From Doris montereyensis (lineage: Eukaryota > Mollusca > Gastropoda > Nudibranchia > Dorididae): 64,000 nucleotides of DNA. Positions 1 to 13,200 of this stretch are shown in pieces. A program made the position numbers and the translations under genes. Within the stretch, counting starts at the first letter, position 1, and the number at the start of each line of letters is the position of its first letter. The stretch spans positions 5,001 to 69,000 of the forward strand of contig JAXRKP010002068.1 in NCBI GenBank assembly GCA_037039925.1, read 5' to 3'. The notes beneath the pieces were generated by a model that saw only the letters and a program-made list of their open reading frames with translations, was not told where the DNA came from and did not search any database.

Positions 1-282
1 CTTTGAAATCGGTGACAGGCTGGCAGCCGGTGGCTTTCCTATCGTCTGCCGGCTAGTTGGCTCTCGTCGGGGAGACAGGTGGCTTACTTTAGGACTCCAT
101 CGTCTGTTTTAGTTTGAGGGATGGACGCGCTTCTGAGAGGAAGGCAAGACAAACAGATTATTGTAACAGCACAACTCTATCCCATGATTAACGTTGTGAA
201 AGTAAGGGGTCGGGGAAGTTAACGAAGAATGACTGTTGAACAGTTACTGTGATGGTAAACAGATTATAATAATGTACAGTAA
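1..282. other. Unassigned sequence before SINE-A
   Basis: I recognise no gene, repeat or RNA in this stretch. It is mixed-composition sequence with no long open frame on either strand. It ends where the 3' tail of the minus-strand SINE begins. Confidence 0.5.
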
Positions 283-884
283 AGATAAAGATGGATCTAT
301 AGTACGTATCCCCGCACAAGTGCATGCTCACTGACTTACAACATTTATCCCCCAGCAGGCCATTTCATTCAAAATCCTTCTCAACTCCCGAGGAGGTAAA
401 CATACAGTACACAAACCTGTTAGGCCGTTCATGTTAACGCTCAGACTAGAGCTTTCTCTACCTATATTTGGGTACTCATTTATACCTGAGTCAAGTGGGG
501 AAATTAGAATGAAGTAACTTTACTAAGTTGTGAAAAAAACACACCACCTGTGCCAGCTGTGGGGCTCGAACCCACGTCGTCGTGATTACCGGCTCACAAC
601 ACTACTAAGGTTCAGCTAGAACGCCTCAGCTCACAACACTATTAAGGTTCAGCTAGAACGCCTCAGCTCACAACACTATTAAGGTTCAGCTAGAACGCCT
701 CAGCTCACAACACTATTAAGGTTCAGCTAGAACGCCTCGGCTCACAACACTATTAAGGTTCAGCTAGAACGCCTCAGCTCACAACACTAAGGTTCAGCTA
801 GAACGCCTCAGCTCACAACACTACTAAGGTTCAGCTAGAACGCCTCAGCTCACAACACTACTAAGGTTCAGCTAGAACGCGTCA
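283..884 (-). mobile_element. tRNA-derived SINE, family A, copy 1
   Basis: Read on the minus strand, a tRNA-like head with a B-box-like GTGGGTTCGAGCCCC (complement of 561-575) is followed by a body and an ATCTTTATC tail near 283. The body matches, in reverse complement, the element at 23380-23815 over roughly 230 bp; both share the GGCCATTTCATTCAAAA block and the TCTCTACCTATAT block. Finding a second diverged copy with the same head and tail supports a SINE family. The head here is inflated by a 37-bp tandem repeat. The family name is unknown to me and no clear target-site duplication was found. Confidence 0.7.
593..884 (-). repeat. 37-bp tandem repeat, 8 copies, inside a SINE head
   Basis: Eight near-identical 37-bp units start with CTCACAACACTA and contain AAGGTTCAGCTAGAACGC. 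One unit is 3 bp shorter. The unit corresponds to the A-box side of the SINE head, since a single diverged equivalent (GAGGCGTTGTAGCAGAACCG) occurs at about 23381 in copy 2. The low divergence between units points to recent expansion. Confidence 0.9.
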
Positions 885-1035
885 TTGGCGTAAGATTGAC
901 AGGTATCATTGCTGGAGACCACGGTTTAGGGCATTGGGTGTACAAAGCTCATAACTTACTTGAAGCCTATCGTTCTTTAAAATTGACACGGCTCACCACA
1001 CAATTATATTATAACGTCGTAACAGGTATGTTTAC

Positions 1036-1198
1036 GGTTTAGCGGCGTAAAAGAAAGTGGGCAGGTGGGGTGGGGGTGGGGAGGGTTGTTCAGGGTAGGG
1101 ATTGTTGATATATTCCTTCATTCTCACCTCTAAATGTAGATTTAAGTCGATACCTATATCGAGTACAAATTTGACCCACATTTTTACGCCGCTAAACC
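1036..1198. mobile_element. 163-bp MITE-like element with 17-bp terminal inverted repeats
   Basis: GGTTTAGCGGCGTAAAA at 1036-1052 is the exact reverse complement of the sequence at 1182-1198. The interior is G-rich on the left (GTGGGGTGGGGGTGGGG) and has no coding capacity. The small size and perfect terminal inverted repeats fit a non-autonomous DNA transposon. The superfamily cannot be assigned because the target-site duplication is unclear. The flanking 885-1035 segment shows nothing recognisable. Confidence 0.65.
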
Positions 1199-1487
1199 AT
1201 AAAATTACCTCACAACATATTAGTTGTTTTTCATAATATATTAGTTCAGAAATGCAGCAGTTTGTAGTATTCACAGGGGATTTCTTCCATGGCTTCTGGT
1301 ACCACGGCTACTCCTACTCCTGCTGCTACTTTTACCTTTAATACCATGCAGTGCTACAACAGGCACGACTACCATTACTTCTACCACCACCACCACAACT
1401 ATATGGTAAGTAATGGCAAACTACTGCACTTTTACCGTATGTCTAGAAACATCAGGACTCTACTCTTGGTTACCCCACGCTCATACC
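1199..1487. other. Left flank of the satellite array
   Basis: Low-complexity C/T/A sequence with ACC/TAC-type trinucleotide runs around 1300-1405 gives an open frame on the plus strand. Its composition (Thr, His, Tyr runs) looks like simple sequence rather than a gene. An ATGGTAAGTAA string at about 1404 resembles a splice donor but no exon is supported. The first recognisable 47-bp monomer begins near 1488. Confidence 0.5.
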
Positions 1488-4400
1488 TGAGTTTGAGACC
1501 TGGTTTATTTTACACATGTGTCATGTGGGTGTATTGAGTTTGGGACCTGGTTTATTTTACACATGTGTCATGTGAGTATATTGAGTTTGGGACCTAGTTT
1601 ATTTTACACATGTGTCATGTGGGTATAATGAGTGTGGGACCTAGTTTATTTTACACATGTGTCATGTGGGTGTATTGAGTGTGGGACCTAGTTTATTTTA
1701 CACATGTGTCATGTGTGTGTATTGAGTTTGGGACCTGGTTTATTTTACACATGTGTCATGTGGGGGTCTTGAGTTTGGGATCTGATTTATTTTACACATG
1801 TGTCATGTGGGCATATTGAGTTTGGGACCTAGTTTATTTTACACATGTGTCATCTGTGTGTATTGAGTTTGGGACCTGGTTTATTTTACACATGTGTCAT
1901 GTGGGTGTATTGAGTTTGGGACCTAGTTTATTTTACACATGTGTCATGTGGGTATATTGAGTGTCGGACCTAGTTTATTTTACACATGTGTCATGTTGGT
2001 ATATTGAGTGTGGGACCTAGTTTATTTTACACATGTGTCATGTGGGTATATTGAGTGTCAGAGTTAGTTTATTTTACACATGTGTCATGTGGGTGTATTG
2101 AGTTTGGGACCCGTTTATTGTACACATGTGTCATGTTGGTGTATTGAGTTTGGGACCTGGTTTATTTTACACATGTGTCATGTGGGTGTATTGAGTTTGG
2201 GACCTGGTTTATTTTACACATGTGTCATGTGGGGGTATTGAGTGTGGGACCTGGTTTACTTTACACATGTGTCATGTGGGTGTATTGAGTTTGGGACCTA
2301 GTTTATTTTACATGTGTCATGTGGGTGTATTGAGTTTGGGACATGGTTTATTTTACACATGTGTCATGTGGGTGTATTGAGTTTGGGACTTGGTTTTTGT
2401 TTTACACTTTTACACTTGTGTCATGGGTGTATTGGGTTTGGGACTTGGTTTATTTTACACATGTGTCATGTGGGTGTATTGAGTTTGGGACCTAGTTTAT
2501 TTTACACATGTGTCATGTGGGCGTATTGAGTTTGGGATCTAGTTTATTTTACACATGTGTCATGTGGGTGTATTGAGTATGGGACCTGGTTTCTTTTACA
2601 CATGTGTCATGTGGGTGTATTGAGTTTGGGACCTGGTTTATTTTACACATGTGTCATGTGGGTGTATTGAGTTTGGGACTTGGTTGATTTTACACATGTG
2701 TCATGTGGGTGTATCGACTTTGGGACCTAGTTTATTTTACACATGTATCATGTGGGTATATTGAGTGTGGGACCTAGTTTATTTTACACATGTGTCATGT
2801 GGGTATATTGAGTGTGGGACATAGTTTATTTTACACATGTGTCATGTGGGTGTATTGAGTTTGGGACCTGGTTTTATTTTACACATGTGTCATGTGGGTG
2901 TATTGAGTTTGGGACTTGGTTTATTTTACACATGTGTCATGTGGGTCTATTGAGTTTGGAACCTGGTTTATTTTACACATGTGTCATGTGGGGGTATTGA
3001 GTTTGGGACCTGGTTTATTTTATGCATGTGTCATGTGGGTATATTGAGTTAGGGACCTAGTTTATTTTACACATGTGTCATATGGGTATATTGAGTGTGC
3101 GACCTAGTTTATTTTACACAAGTGTCATGTAGGTGTATTGAGTTTGGAACCTGGTTTATTTTACACATGTGTCATGTGGGGGTATTGAGTTTGGGACCTG
3201 GTTTATTTTACGCATGTGTCATATGGGTATATTGAGTTTGAGACCTGCTTTATTTTATACATGTGTCAAATGGGGGTATTGAGTTTAGGACCTGGTTTAT
3301 TTTACACATGTGTCATGTGGGTATATTGAGTGTGGGAGCCAGTTTATTTTACGCATGTGTCATGTGGGTGTATTGAGTTTGGGACCTGGTTTATTTCACA
3401 CATGTGTCATGTGGGTATATTGAGTTTCAGACCTGCTTTATTTTATACATGTGTCAAATGGGGGTATTGAGTTTAGGACCTGGTTTATTTTACACATGTG
3501 TCATGTGGGTATATTGAGTGTGGGAGCTAGTTTATTTTACACATGTGTCATGTGGGTATATTGAGTGTGGGACCTAGTTTATTTTACACATGTGTCATGT
3601 GGGTGTATTGAGTTTGGGATTTGGTTTATTTTACACACGTGTCATGTGGAGGTATTGAGTTTGAGACCTGATTTATTTTACACATGTGTCATGTGGGTAT
3701 ATTGAGTTTGGGATCTGGTTTATTTTACACATGTGTTATGTGGGTGTATGGAGTTTGGGACCTGATTTATTTTACACATGTGTCATGTGGGTGTATTGAG
3801 TTTGGGACCTAGTTTATTTTACACATGTGTCTTGTGGGTGTATTGAGTTTGAGACTTGGTTTCTTTTAGATATGTGTCATGTGAGTGTATTGAGTTTGGG
3901 ACATGGTTTATTTTACACATGTGTCATGTGGGTGTATTGAATTTGGGACCTATTTTATTTTACACATGTGTCATGTGGGTATATTGAGTGTGGGACCTAG
4001 TCTATTTTACACATGTGTCATGTGGGTGTATTGAGTTTGGGACCTGGTTTATTTTGACACATGTGTCATGTGGGGGTATTGAGTTTGGGACCTGGTTTAT
4101 TTTACACATGTGTCATGTGGGGATATTGAGTTTGAAACCTGCTTTATTTTATACATGTGTCAAATGGGGGTATTGAGTTTAGGAACTGGTTTATTTTACA
4201 CATGTCTCATATGGGTATATTGAGTGTGGGAGCTAGTTTATTTTACACATGTGTCATGTGGGTATATTGAGTGTGGGACCTAGTTTATTTTACACATGTG
4301 TCATGTGGGTGTATTAAGTTTGGGACCTGGTTTATTTTACACATGTGTCATGTGGGGGTATTGAGTTTGGGACCTGGTTTATTTTACGCATGTGTCATGT

Positions 4401-5027
4401 GGATATATTGAGTTAGGGACCTAGTTTATTTTACACATGTGTCATATGGGTATTTTGAGTGTGCGACCTAGTTTATTTTACACAAGTGTCATGTGGGTGT
4501 ATTGAGTTTGGAACCTGGTTTATTTTACACATGTGTCATGTGGGGGTATTGAGTTTGGGACCTGGTTTATTTTACGCATGTGTCATATGGGTATATTGAG
4601 TTTGAGACCTGCTTTATTTGATACATGTGTCAAATGGGGTATTGAGTTTAGGACCTGGTTTATTTTACACATGTGTCATGTGGGTATATTGAGTGTGGGA
4701 GCTAGTTTATTTTATGCATGTGTCATGTGGGTGTATTGAGTTTGGGACCTGGTTTATTTCACACATGTGTCATGTGGGTATGTTGAGTTTGAGACCTGCT
4801 TTATTTTATACATGTGTCAAATGGGGGTATTGAGTTTAGGACCTGGTTTATTTTACACATGTGTCATGTGGGTATATTGAGTGTGGGAGCTAGTTTATTT
4901 TACACATGTGTCATGTGGGTATATTGAGTCTGGGACCTAGTTTATTTTACACATGTGTCATGTGGGTGTATTGAGTTTGGGATTTGGTTTATTTTACACA
5001 TGTGTCATGTGGGTATATTGAGTTTGG

Positions 5028-6160
5028 GATCTGGTTTATTTTACACTTGTGTTATGTGGGTGTATTCAGTTTGGGACCTGATTTATTTTACACATGTGTC
5101 ATGTGGGTGTATTGAGTTTGGGACCCGGTTTATTTTACACATGTGTCATGTGGGGGTATTGAGTTTAGGACCTGATTTATTTTACACATGTCTCATGTGA
5201 GTATATTGAGTTTGGCACCTGGTTTATTTTATACATGTGTTATGTGGGTGTATTGAGTGTGGGACCTAGTTTATTTTACTCATGTGTCATGTGGGTGTAT
5301 TGAGTTTGGGACCTGGTTTATTTTACGCATGTGTCATGTGGGGGTATTGAGTTTGGGACCTGATTTATTTTACACATGTGTCATGTGAGTATATTGAGTT
5401 TGGCACCTGGTTTATTTTACACATGTGTTATGTGGGTGTATTGAATTTGGGACCTAGTTTATTTTACACATGTGTCATGTGGGTGTATTGAGTTTGGGAC
5501 CTAGTTTATTTTACACATGTGTCATGTGGGTATATTGAGTGTGGGACCTAGTCTATTTTACACATGTGTCATGTGGGTGTATTGAGTTTGGGACCTGGTT
5601 TATTTTACACATGTGTCATGTGGGTGTATTGAGTTTGGGACTTGGTTTATTTTACACATGTGTCATGTGGGTGTATTGAGTTTGGGATCCGGTTTATTTT
5701 ACACATGTGTCATGTGGGGGTATTGAGTTTGGGACCTGATTTATTTTACATATGTGTCATGTCGGTATATTGAGTTTGAGACCTGCCTTATTTTATACAT
5801 GTGTCAAATGAGGATATTGAGTTTAGGACCTGGTTTATTTTACACATGTGTCATGTGGGTATATTGAGTGTGGGAGCTAGTTTATTTTACACATGTGTCA
5901 TGTGGGTATATTGAGTGTGGGACCTAGTTTATTTTACACATGTGTCATGTGGGGTGTATTGAGTTTGGGACCTGGTTTATTTTACACATGTGTCATGTGG
6001 GGGTATTGAGTTTGGGACCTGATTTATTTTACATATGTGTCATGTGGGTATATTGAGTTTGGGAACTGGTTTATTTTACGCATGTGTCATGTGGGTGTAT
6101 TGAGTTTGGGACCTGGTTTATTTCACACATGTGTCATGTGGGTACACTGAGTTTGAGACC
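5028..6160. repeat. Satellite higher-order block, copy 1 (period about 1.6 kb)
   Basis: This block carries an ordered series of rare monomer variants: ACACTTGTGTTATG, TTTTACTCATG (5280), GTCATGTCGG (about 5761) and GGTACACTGAG (6141). The same series, in the same order, recurs 1,595-1,597 bp downstream at 6620-7750. That spacing is 34 monomers, so one unit of 34 monomers was duplicated in tandem. Confidence 0.85.
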
Positions 6161-6619
6161 TGCTTTATTTTATACATGTGTCAAATGGGGGTATTGAGTT
6201 TAGGACCTGGTTTATTTTACACATGTGTCATGTGGGTATATTGAGTGTGGGAGCTAGTTTATTTTACACATGTGTCATGTGGGTATATTCAGTGTGGGAC
6301 CTAGTTTATTTTACACATGTGTCATTTGGGTGTATTGAGTTTGGGACCTGGTTTATTTTACGCATGTGTCATGTGGGGGTATTGAGTTTGGGACCTGATT
6401 TATTTTACACATGTGTCATGTGGGTATATTGAGTTTGGGACCTGGTTTATTTTACACATGTGTCATGTGGGTGTTTTGAGTTTGGGACCTGGTTTATTTT
6501 ACACATGTGTCATGTGGGTGTATTGAGTTTGGGACCTAGTTTATTTTACACATGTGTCATGTTGGTGTATTGAGTTTGGGATTGTTTATTTTACACATGT
6601 GTCATGTGGGTATATTTAT

Positions 6620-7750
6620 TTTGGGATCTGGTTTATTTTATACTTGTGTTATGTGGGTGTATTCAGTTTTGGATCTGATTTATTTTACACATGTGTCATG
6701 TGGGTGTATTGAGTTTGGGACCCGGTTTATTTTACACATGTGTCATGTGGGGGTATTGAGTTTGGGACCTGATTTATTTTACACATGTGTCATGTGAGTA
6801 TATTGAGTTTGGCACCTGGTTTATTTTACACATGTGTTATGTGGGTGTATTGAGTGTGGGACCTAGTTTATTTTACTCATGTGTCATGTGGGTATTGAGT
6901 TTGGGACCTGGTTTATTTTACGCATGTGTCATGTGGGGGTATTGAGTTTGGGACCTGATTTATTTTACACATGTGTCATGTGAGTATATTGAGTTTGGCA
7001 CCTGGTTTATTTTACACATGTGTTATGTGGGTGTATTGAATTTGGGACCTAGTTTATTTTACACATGTGTCATGTGGGTGTATTGAGTTTGGGACCTAGT
7101 TTATTTTACACATGTGTCATGTGGGTATATTGAGTGTGGGACCTAGTCTATTTTACACATGTGTCATGTGGGTGTATTGAGTTTGGGACCTGGTTTATTT
7201 TACACATGTGTCATGTGGGTGTATTGAGTTTGGGACTTGGTTTATTTTACACATGTGTCATGTGGGTGTATTGAGTTTGGGATCCGGTTTATTTTACACA
7301 TGTGTCATGTGGGGGTATTGAGTTTGGGACCTGATTTATTTTACATATGTGTCATGTCGGTATATTGAGTTTGAGACCTGCCTTATTTTATACATGTGTC
7401 AAATGAGGATATTGAGTTTAGGACCTGGTTTATTTTACACATGTGTCATGTGGGTATATTGAGTGTGGGGGCTAGTTTATTTTACATATGTGTCATGTGG
7501 GTATATTGAGTGTGGGACCTAGTTTATTTTACACATGTGTCATGTGGGTGTATTGAGTTTGGGACCTGGTTTATTTTACGCATGTGTCATGTGGGGGTAT
7601 TGTGTTTGGGACCTGATTTATTTCCACACATGTGTCATGTGGGTATATTGAGTTTGGGAACTGGTTTATTTTACGCATGTGTCATGTGGGTGTATTGAGT
7701 TTGGGACCTGGTTTATTTCACACATGTGTCATGTGGGTACACTGAGTTTG
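6620..7750. repeat. Satellite higher-order block, copy 2
   Basis: This is the tandem partner of 5028-6160. The marker variants TTTTACTCATG (6877), GTCATGTCGG (7356) and GGTACACTGAG (7736) lie at a constant offset. A small deletion in the monomer after 6877 (GTGGGTATTGAG) explains the shift of 2 bp between markers. Confidence 0.85.
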
Positions 7751-7999
7751 AGACCTGCTTTATTTTATACATGTGTCAAATGGGGGTATTGAGTTTAGGA
7801 CCTGGTTTATTTTACACATGTGTCATGTGGGTGTATTGAGTGTGGGACCTAGTTTATTTTACACATGTGTCATATAGGTATATTGAGTATGGGACTAGTC
7901 TATTTTACACATGTGTCATGTGGGTGTATTGAGTTTGGGACCTGGTTTATTTTACACATGTGTCATGTGGGTGTATTGAGTTTGGGACCCGGTTTATTT

Positions 8000-9190
8000 T
8001 ACACATGTGTCATGTGGGTGTATTGAGTTTGGGACCTGGTTTATTTTACACATGTGTCATGTGGGTGTATTGAGTTTGGAACCTGGTTTATTTTACACAT
8101 GTGTCATGTGGGGGTATTGGAGTTTGGGACCTGGTTTATTTTACACATGTGTCATGTGGGTATATTGAGTTTGGGACCTGGTTTATTTTACACATGTGTC
8201 ATTTGGGTGTATTGAGTTTGGGACCTAGTTTATTTTATACACGTGTCATGTGGGTGTATTGAGTTTGGGACCTAGTTTATTTTACACATGTGTCATGTGG
8301 GTGTATTGAGTTTGGGACCTAGTTTATTTGACACATGTGTCATGTGGGTGTATTGAGTTTGGGACTTGGTTTATTTTACACATGTGTCATGTGGGTGTAT
8401 TGAATTTGGGACCTAGTTTATTTTACACATGTGTCATGTGGGTATATTGAGTGTGGGACCTAGTCTATTTTACACATGTGTCATGTGGGTGAATTGAGTT
8501 TGGGACCTGGTTTATTTTACACATGTGTCATGTGGGTGTATTGAGTTTGGGACCCGGTTTTATTTTACACATGTGTCATGTGGTGTATTGAGTTTGGGAC
8601 CTGGTTTATTTTACACATGTGTCATGTGGGTGTATTGAGTTTTGGAACCTGGTTTATTTTACACATGTGTCATGTGGGTGTATTGAGTTTGGGACTTGGT
8701 TTATTTTACACATGTGTCATGTGGGTGTATTGAATTTGGGACCTAGTTTATTTTACATGTGTCATGTGGGTATATTGAGTGTGGGACCTAGTCTATTTTA
8801 CACATGTGTCATGTCGGTGAATTGAGTTTGGGACCTGGTTCATTTTACACATGTGTCATGTGGGTGTATTGAGTTTGGGACCCGGTTTATTTTACACATG
8901 TGTCATGTGGGGGTATTGAGTTTGGGACCTGGTTTATTTTACACATGTGTCATGTGGGTATATTGAGTTTGAACCTGCTTTATTTGATACATGTGTCAAA
9001 TGGGGGTAGTGAGTTTAGGACCTGGTTTATTTTACACATGTGTCATGTGGGTGTATTGAGTTTGGAACCTGGTTTTATTTTACACATGTGTCATGTGGGG
9101 GTATTGAGTTTGGGACCTAGTTTATTTTACACATGTGTCATGTGAGTATATTGAGTTTGGGATCTGGTTTATTTTACATATGTGTTATGT
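8000..9190. repeat. Satellite segmental duplication, regular copy
   Basis: The order of variant monomers here (GTTTGGAACC, GGGGGTATTGGAG, TTATTTGACACATG at 8324, TATTGAATTTGG, GTGGGTGAATTGAG, TTATTTGATACATG near 8980) is repeated at 9225-10280. The monomers in this copy are close to full length. Confidence 0.8.
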
Positions 9191-9224
9191 GGGTATATTG
9201 AGTTTGGTTTTATTTTACACATGT

Positions 9225-10280
9225 GTCATGTTGATTGAGTTTGGGACCTGGACATGTGTCATGTGGGTGTATTGAGTTTGGAACCTGGTTTATTTTACAC
9301 ATGTGTCATGTGGGGGTATTGAGTTTGGGACCTGGTTTATTTTACCATGTGTCATGTGGGTATATTTTTGGGACCTGGTTTATTTTACACATGTGTCATG
9401 AGTTTGGGACCTAGTTTATTTTATTGATGTGGGTGTATTGAGTTTGGGACCTAGTTTATTTTACACATGTGTCATGGGTGTATTGAGTTTGGGACCTAGT
9501 TTATTTGACACATGTGTCATGTGGGTGTATTGAGTTTGGGACTTGGTTTATTTTACACATGTGTCATGTGGGTGTATTGAATTTGGGACCTAGTTTATTT
9601 TACACATGTGTCATGTGGGTATATTGAGTGTGGGACCTAGTCTACACATGTGTCATGTGGGTGAATTTTTGGGACCACATGTGTCATGTGGGTGTATTGA
9701 GTTTGGGGGACATGTGTCATGTGGGTGTATTGAGTTTGGGACCTGGTTTATTTTACACATGTGTCATGTGGGTGTATTGAGTTTGGAACCTGGTTTATTT
9801 TACACATGTGTCATGTGGGTGTTTGGACTTGGTTTATTTTACACATGTGTCTGGGTGTGTTTTAGTTTTTTACACATGTGTCATGTGGGACCTAGTCTAT
9901 TTTACACATGTGTCAGTGAATTGAGTTTGGGACCTGGTTTATTTTACACATGTGTCATGTGGGTGTATTATTTTATTTTACACATGTGTCATGTGGGGTA
10001 TTGAGTTTGGGACCTGGTTTATTTTACACATGTGTCATGTGGGTATATTGAGTTTGAAACCTGCTTTATTTGATACATGTGTCAAATGGGGGTAGTGAGT
10101 TTAGGACCTGGTTTATTTTACACATGTGTCATGTGGGTGTATTGAGTTTGGAACCTGGTTTATTTTACACATGTGTCATGTGGGGGTATTGAGTTTGGGA
10201 CCTAGTTTATTTTACACATGTGTCATGTGAGTATATTGAGTTTGGGATCTGGTTTATTTTACATATGTGTTATGTGGGTG
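9225..10280. repeat. Satellite segmental duplication, deletion-riddled copy
   Basis: This segment follows the monomer order of 8000-9190, but many monomers have lost 3-25 bp (for example TTTTATTGATGTGGG, GGTGAATTTTTGGG and CTAGTCTACACATG). The offset falls from about 1,177 bp at TTATTTGACACATG (9501) to 1,086 bp at the CAAATGG cassette (10082), a net loss of about 90 bp. The rest of the array almost never shows such losses. This could be biological decay or poor consensus quality in the assembly. Confidence 0.8.
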
Positions 10281-13200
10281 TATTGAGTGTGGGACCTAGT
10301 TTATTTTACACATGTGTCATGTGGGTGTATTGAGTTTGGGACCTAGTTTATTTTACACATGTGTCATGTGGGTATATTGAGTGTGGGACCTAGTTTATTT
10401 TACACATGTGTCATGTGAGTATATTGAGTTTGGGACCTAGTTTATTTTACACATGTGTCATGTGGTTATATTGAGTTTGGGACCTAGTTTATTTTACACA
10501 TGTGTCATGTCGGTGTATTGAGTTTGGGGGTTTATTTCACACATGTGTCATGTGGGGGTATTTTTGGGACCTGGTTTATTTTACACATGTGTCATGTGGG
10601 TATATTGAGTTTGAGACCTGCCTTATTTTATACATGTGTCAAATGAGGGTATTGAGTTTAGGACCTGGTTAATTTTACACATGTGTCATGTGGGTATATT
10701 GTGTGTGGGAGCTAGTTTATTTTACACATGTGTCATGTGGGTATATTGAGTTTGGGACCCCGTTTATTTTATACACGTGTCATGTGGGTGTATTGAGTTT
10801 GGGACCTGGTTTATTTTACACATGTGCCATGTGGGTGTATTGAGATTGGGACCTGGTTTATTTTACACATGTGTCATGTGGGTATATTGAGTGTCGGAGC
10901 TAGTTTAATTTACACATGTGTCATGTGGGTGTATTGAGTTTGGGACCCGTTTATATTATACATGTGTCATGTGGGTGTATTGAGTTTGGGACCTGGTTTA
11001 TTTTACACATGTGTCATGTGGGTGTATTGAGATTGGGACCAGGTTTATTTTACACATGTGTCATGTGGGTGTATTGAGTTTGGGACCTAGTTTATTTTAC
11101 ACATGGGTCATGCGTATATTGAGTGTGGGACCTAGTTTATTTTACACATGTATCATGTGGGTATAGCGAGTGTGCGACCTAGTTTATTTTACACATGTGT
11201 CATGTGGGTATATTGAGTGTGGGACATAGTTTATTTTACACATGTGTCATGTGGGTGTATTGAGTTTTGGGACTTGGTTTATTTTACACATGTGCCATGT
11301 GGGTCTATTGAGTTTGGGACCTGGTTGATTTTACACATGTGTCATGTGGGTGTATTGAGTTTGGAACCTGGTTTATTTTACACATGTGTCATGTGGGGGT
11401 ATTGAGTTAGGGACCTGGTTTATTTTACGCATTTGTCATATGGGTATATTGAGTTTGAGATCTGCTTTATTTTATACATGTGTCAAATGGGGGTATTGAG
11501 TTTAGGACCTGGTTTATTTTACATATGTGTCATGTGGGTATATTGAGTGTGGGACCTAGTCTATTTTACATGTGTCATGTGGGTGTATTGAGTTTGGGAC
11601 CTAGTTTATTTTACACATGTGTCATGTGGGTGTATTGAGTTTGGGACTTGGTTTATTTTACATGTGTCATGTGGGTGTATTGAGTTTGGGACTTGGTTTT
11701 TGTTTTACACTTTTACACTTGTGTCATGTGGGTGTATTGGGTTTGGGACTTGGTTTATTTTATACATGTGTCATGTGGGTGTATTGAGTTTGGGACCTAG
11801 TTTATTTTACATGTGTCATGTGGGCGTATTGAGTTTGGGACCTAGTTTATTTTACACATGTGTCATGTGGGTGTTTTGAGTATGGGACCTGGTTTCTTTT
11901 ACACATGTGTCATGTGGGTGTATTGAGTTTGGGACCTGGTTTATTTTACACATGTGTCATGTTGGTGTATTGAGTTTGGGACTTTGTTAATTTTACACAT
12001 GTGTCATGTGGGAGTATTGAGTTTGGGACCTGATTTATTTTACACATGTGTCATGTGAGTATATTTTGAGTTTGGGACCTGGTTTATTTTACACATGTGT
12101 TATGTGGGTGTATTGAGTGTGGGACCTAGTTTATTTTACACATGTGTCATGTGGGTGTATTGAGTTTGGGACCTAGTTTATTTTACACATGTGTCATGTG
12201 GGTATATTGAGTGTGGGACGTAGTTTACTTTACACATGTGTCATGTGGGTGTATTGAGTTTGGGACCTGGTTGATTTTACACAGGTGTCATGTGGGTGTA
12301 TTGAGTTTGGGACTTGATTTATTTTACACATGTGTCATGTGGGTGTATTGAGTTTGGGACTTGGTTTATTTTACACATGTGTCATGTGGGTGTATTGAAT
12401 TTGGGATCCGGTTTATTTTACACATGTGTCATGTGGGGGTATTGAGTTTGTGACCTGATTTATTTTAGACATGTGTCATGTGGGTATATTGAGTTTGAGA
12501 CCTGCCTTATTTTATACATGTGTCAAATGAGGATATTGAGTTTAGGACCTGGTTTATTTTACACATGTGTCATGTGGGTATATTGAGTGTGGGAGCTAGT
12601 TTATTTTACACATGTGTCATGTGGGTATATTGAGTGTGGGACCTAGTTTATTTTACACATGTGTCATGTGGGCGTATTGAGTTTGGGACCTTGTTTATTT
12701 TACGCATGTGTCATGTGGGGGTATTGAGTTTGAGACCTGATTTATTTTACACATGTGTCATGTGGGTATATTGAGTTTGGGACCTGGTTTATTTTACACA
12801 TGTGTCATGTGGGTGTATTGAGTTTGGGACCTGGTTTATTTTACACATGTGTCATGTCAGTGTATTGAGTTTGGGACCTAGTTTATTTTACACATGTGTC
12901 ATGTGGGTGTATTGAGTTTGGGATTTGGTTTATTTTACACATGTATCATGTGGGTATATTGAGTTTGGGACTTGGTTGATTTTACACATGTGTTATGTGG
13001 GTGTATTGAGTTTGGGAACCGGTTTATTTTACACATGTGTCATGTGGGTGTATTGAGTTTGGGACCTGGTTTATTTTACACATGTGTCATGTGGGGGTAT
13101 TGAGTTTGGGACCCGGTTTATTTTACACATGTGTCTTGTGGGTGTATTGAGTTTGAGACTTGGTTTGTTTTACATATTTGTCATGTGAGTGTATTGAGTT

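Noticed and set aside
593..884. Regularly spaced repeats as a CRISPR array
   Set aside because: The units are contiguous 37-bp tandem repeats with no unique spacers, inside a tRNA-derived SINE of an animal genome.
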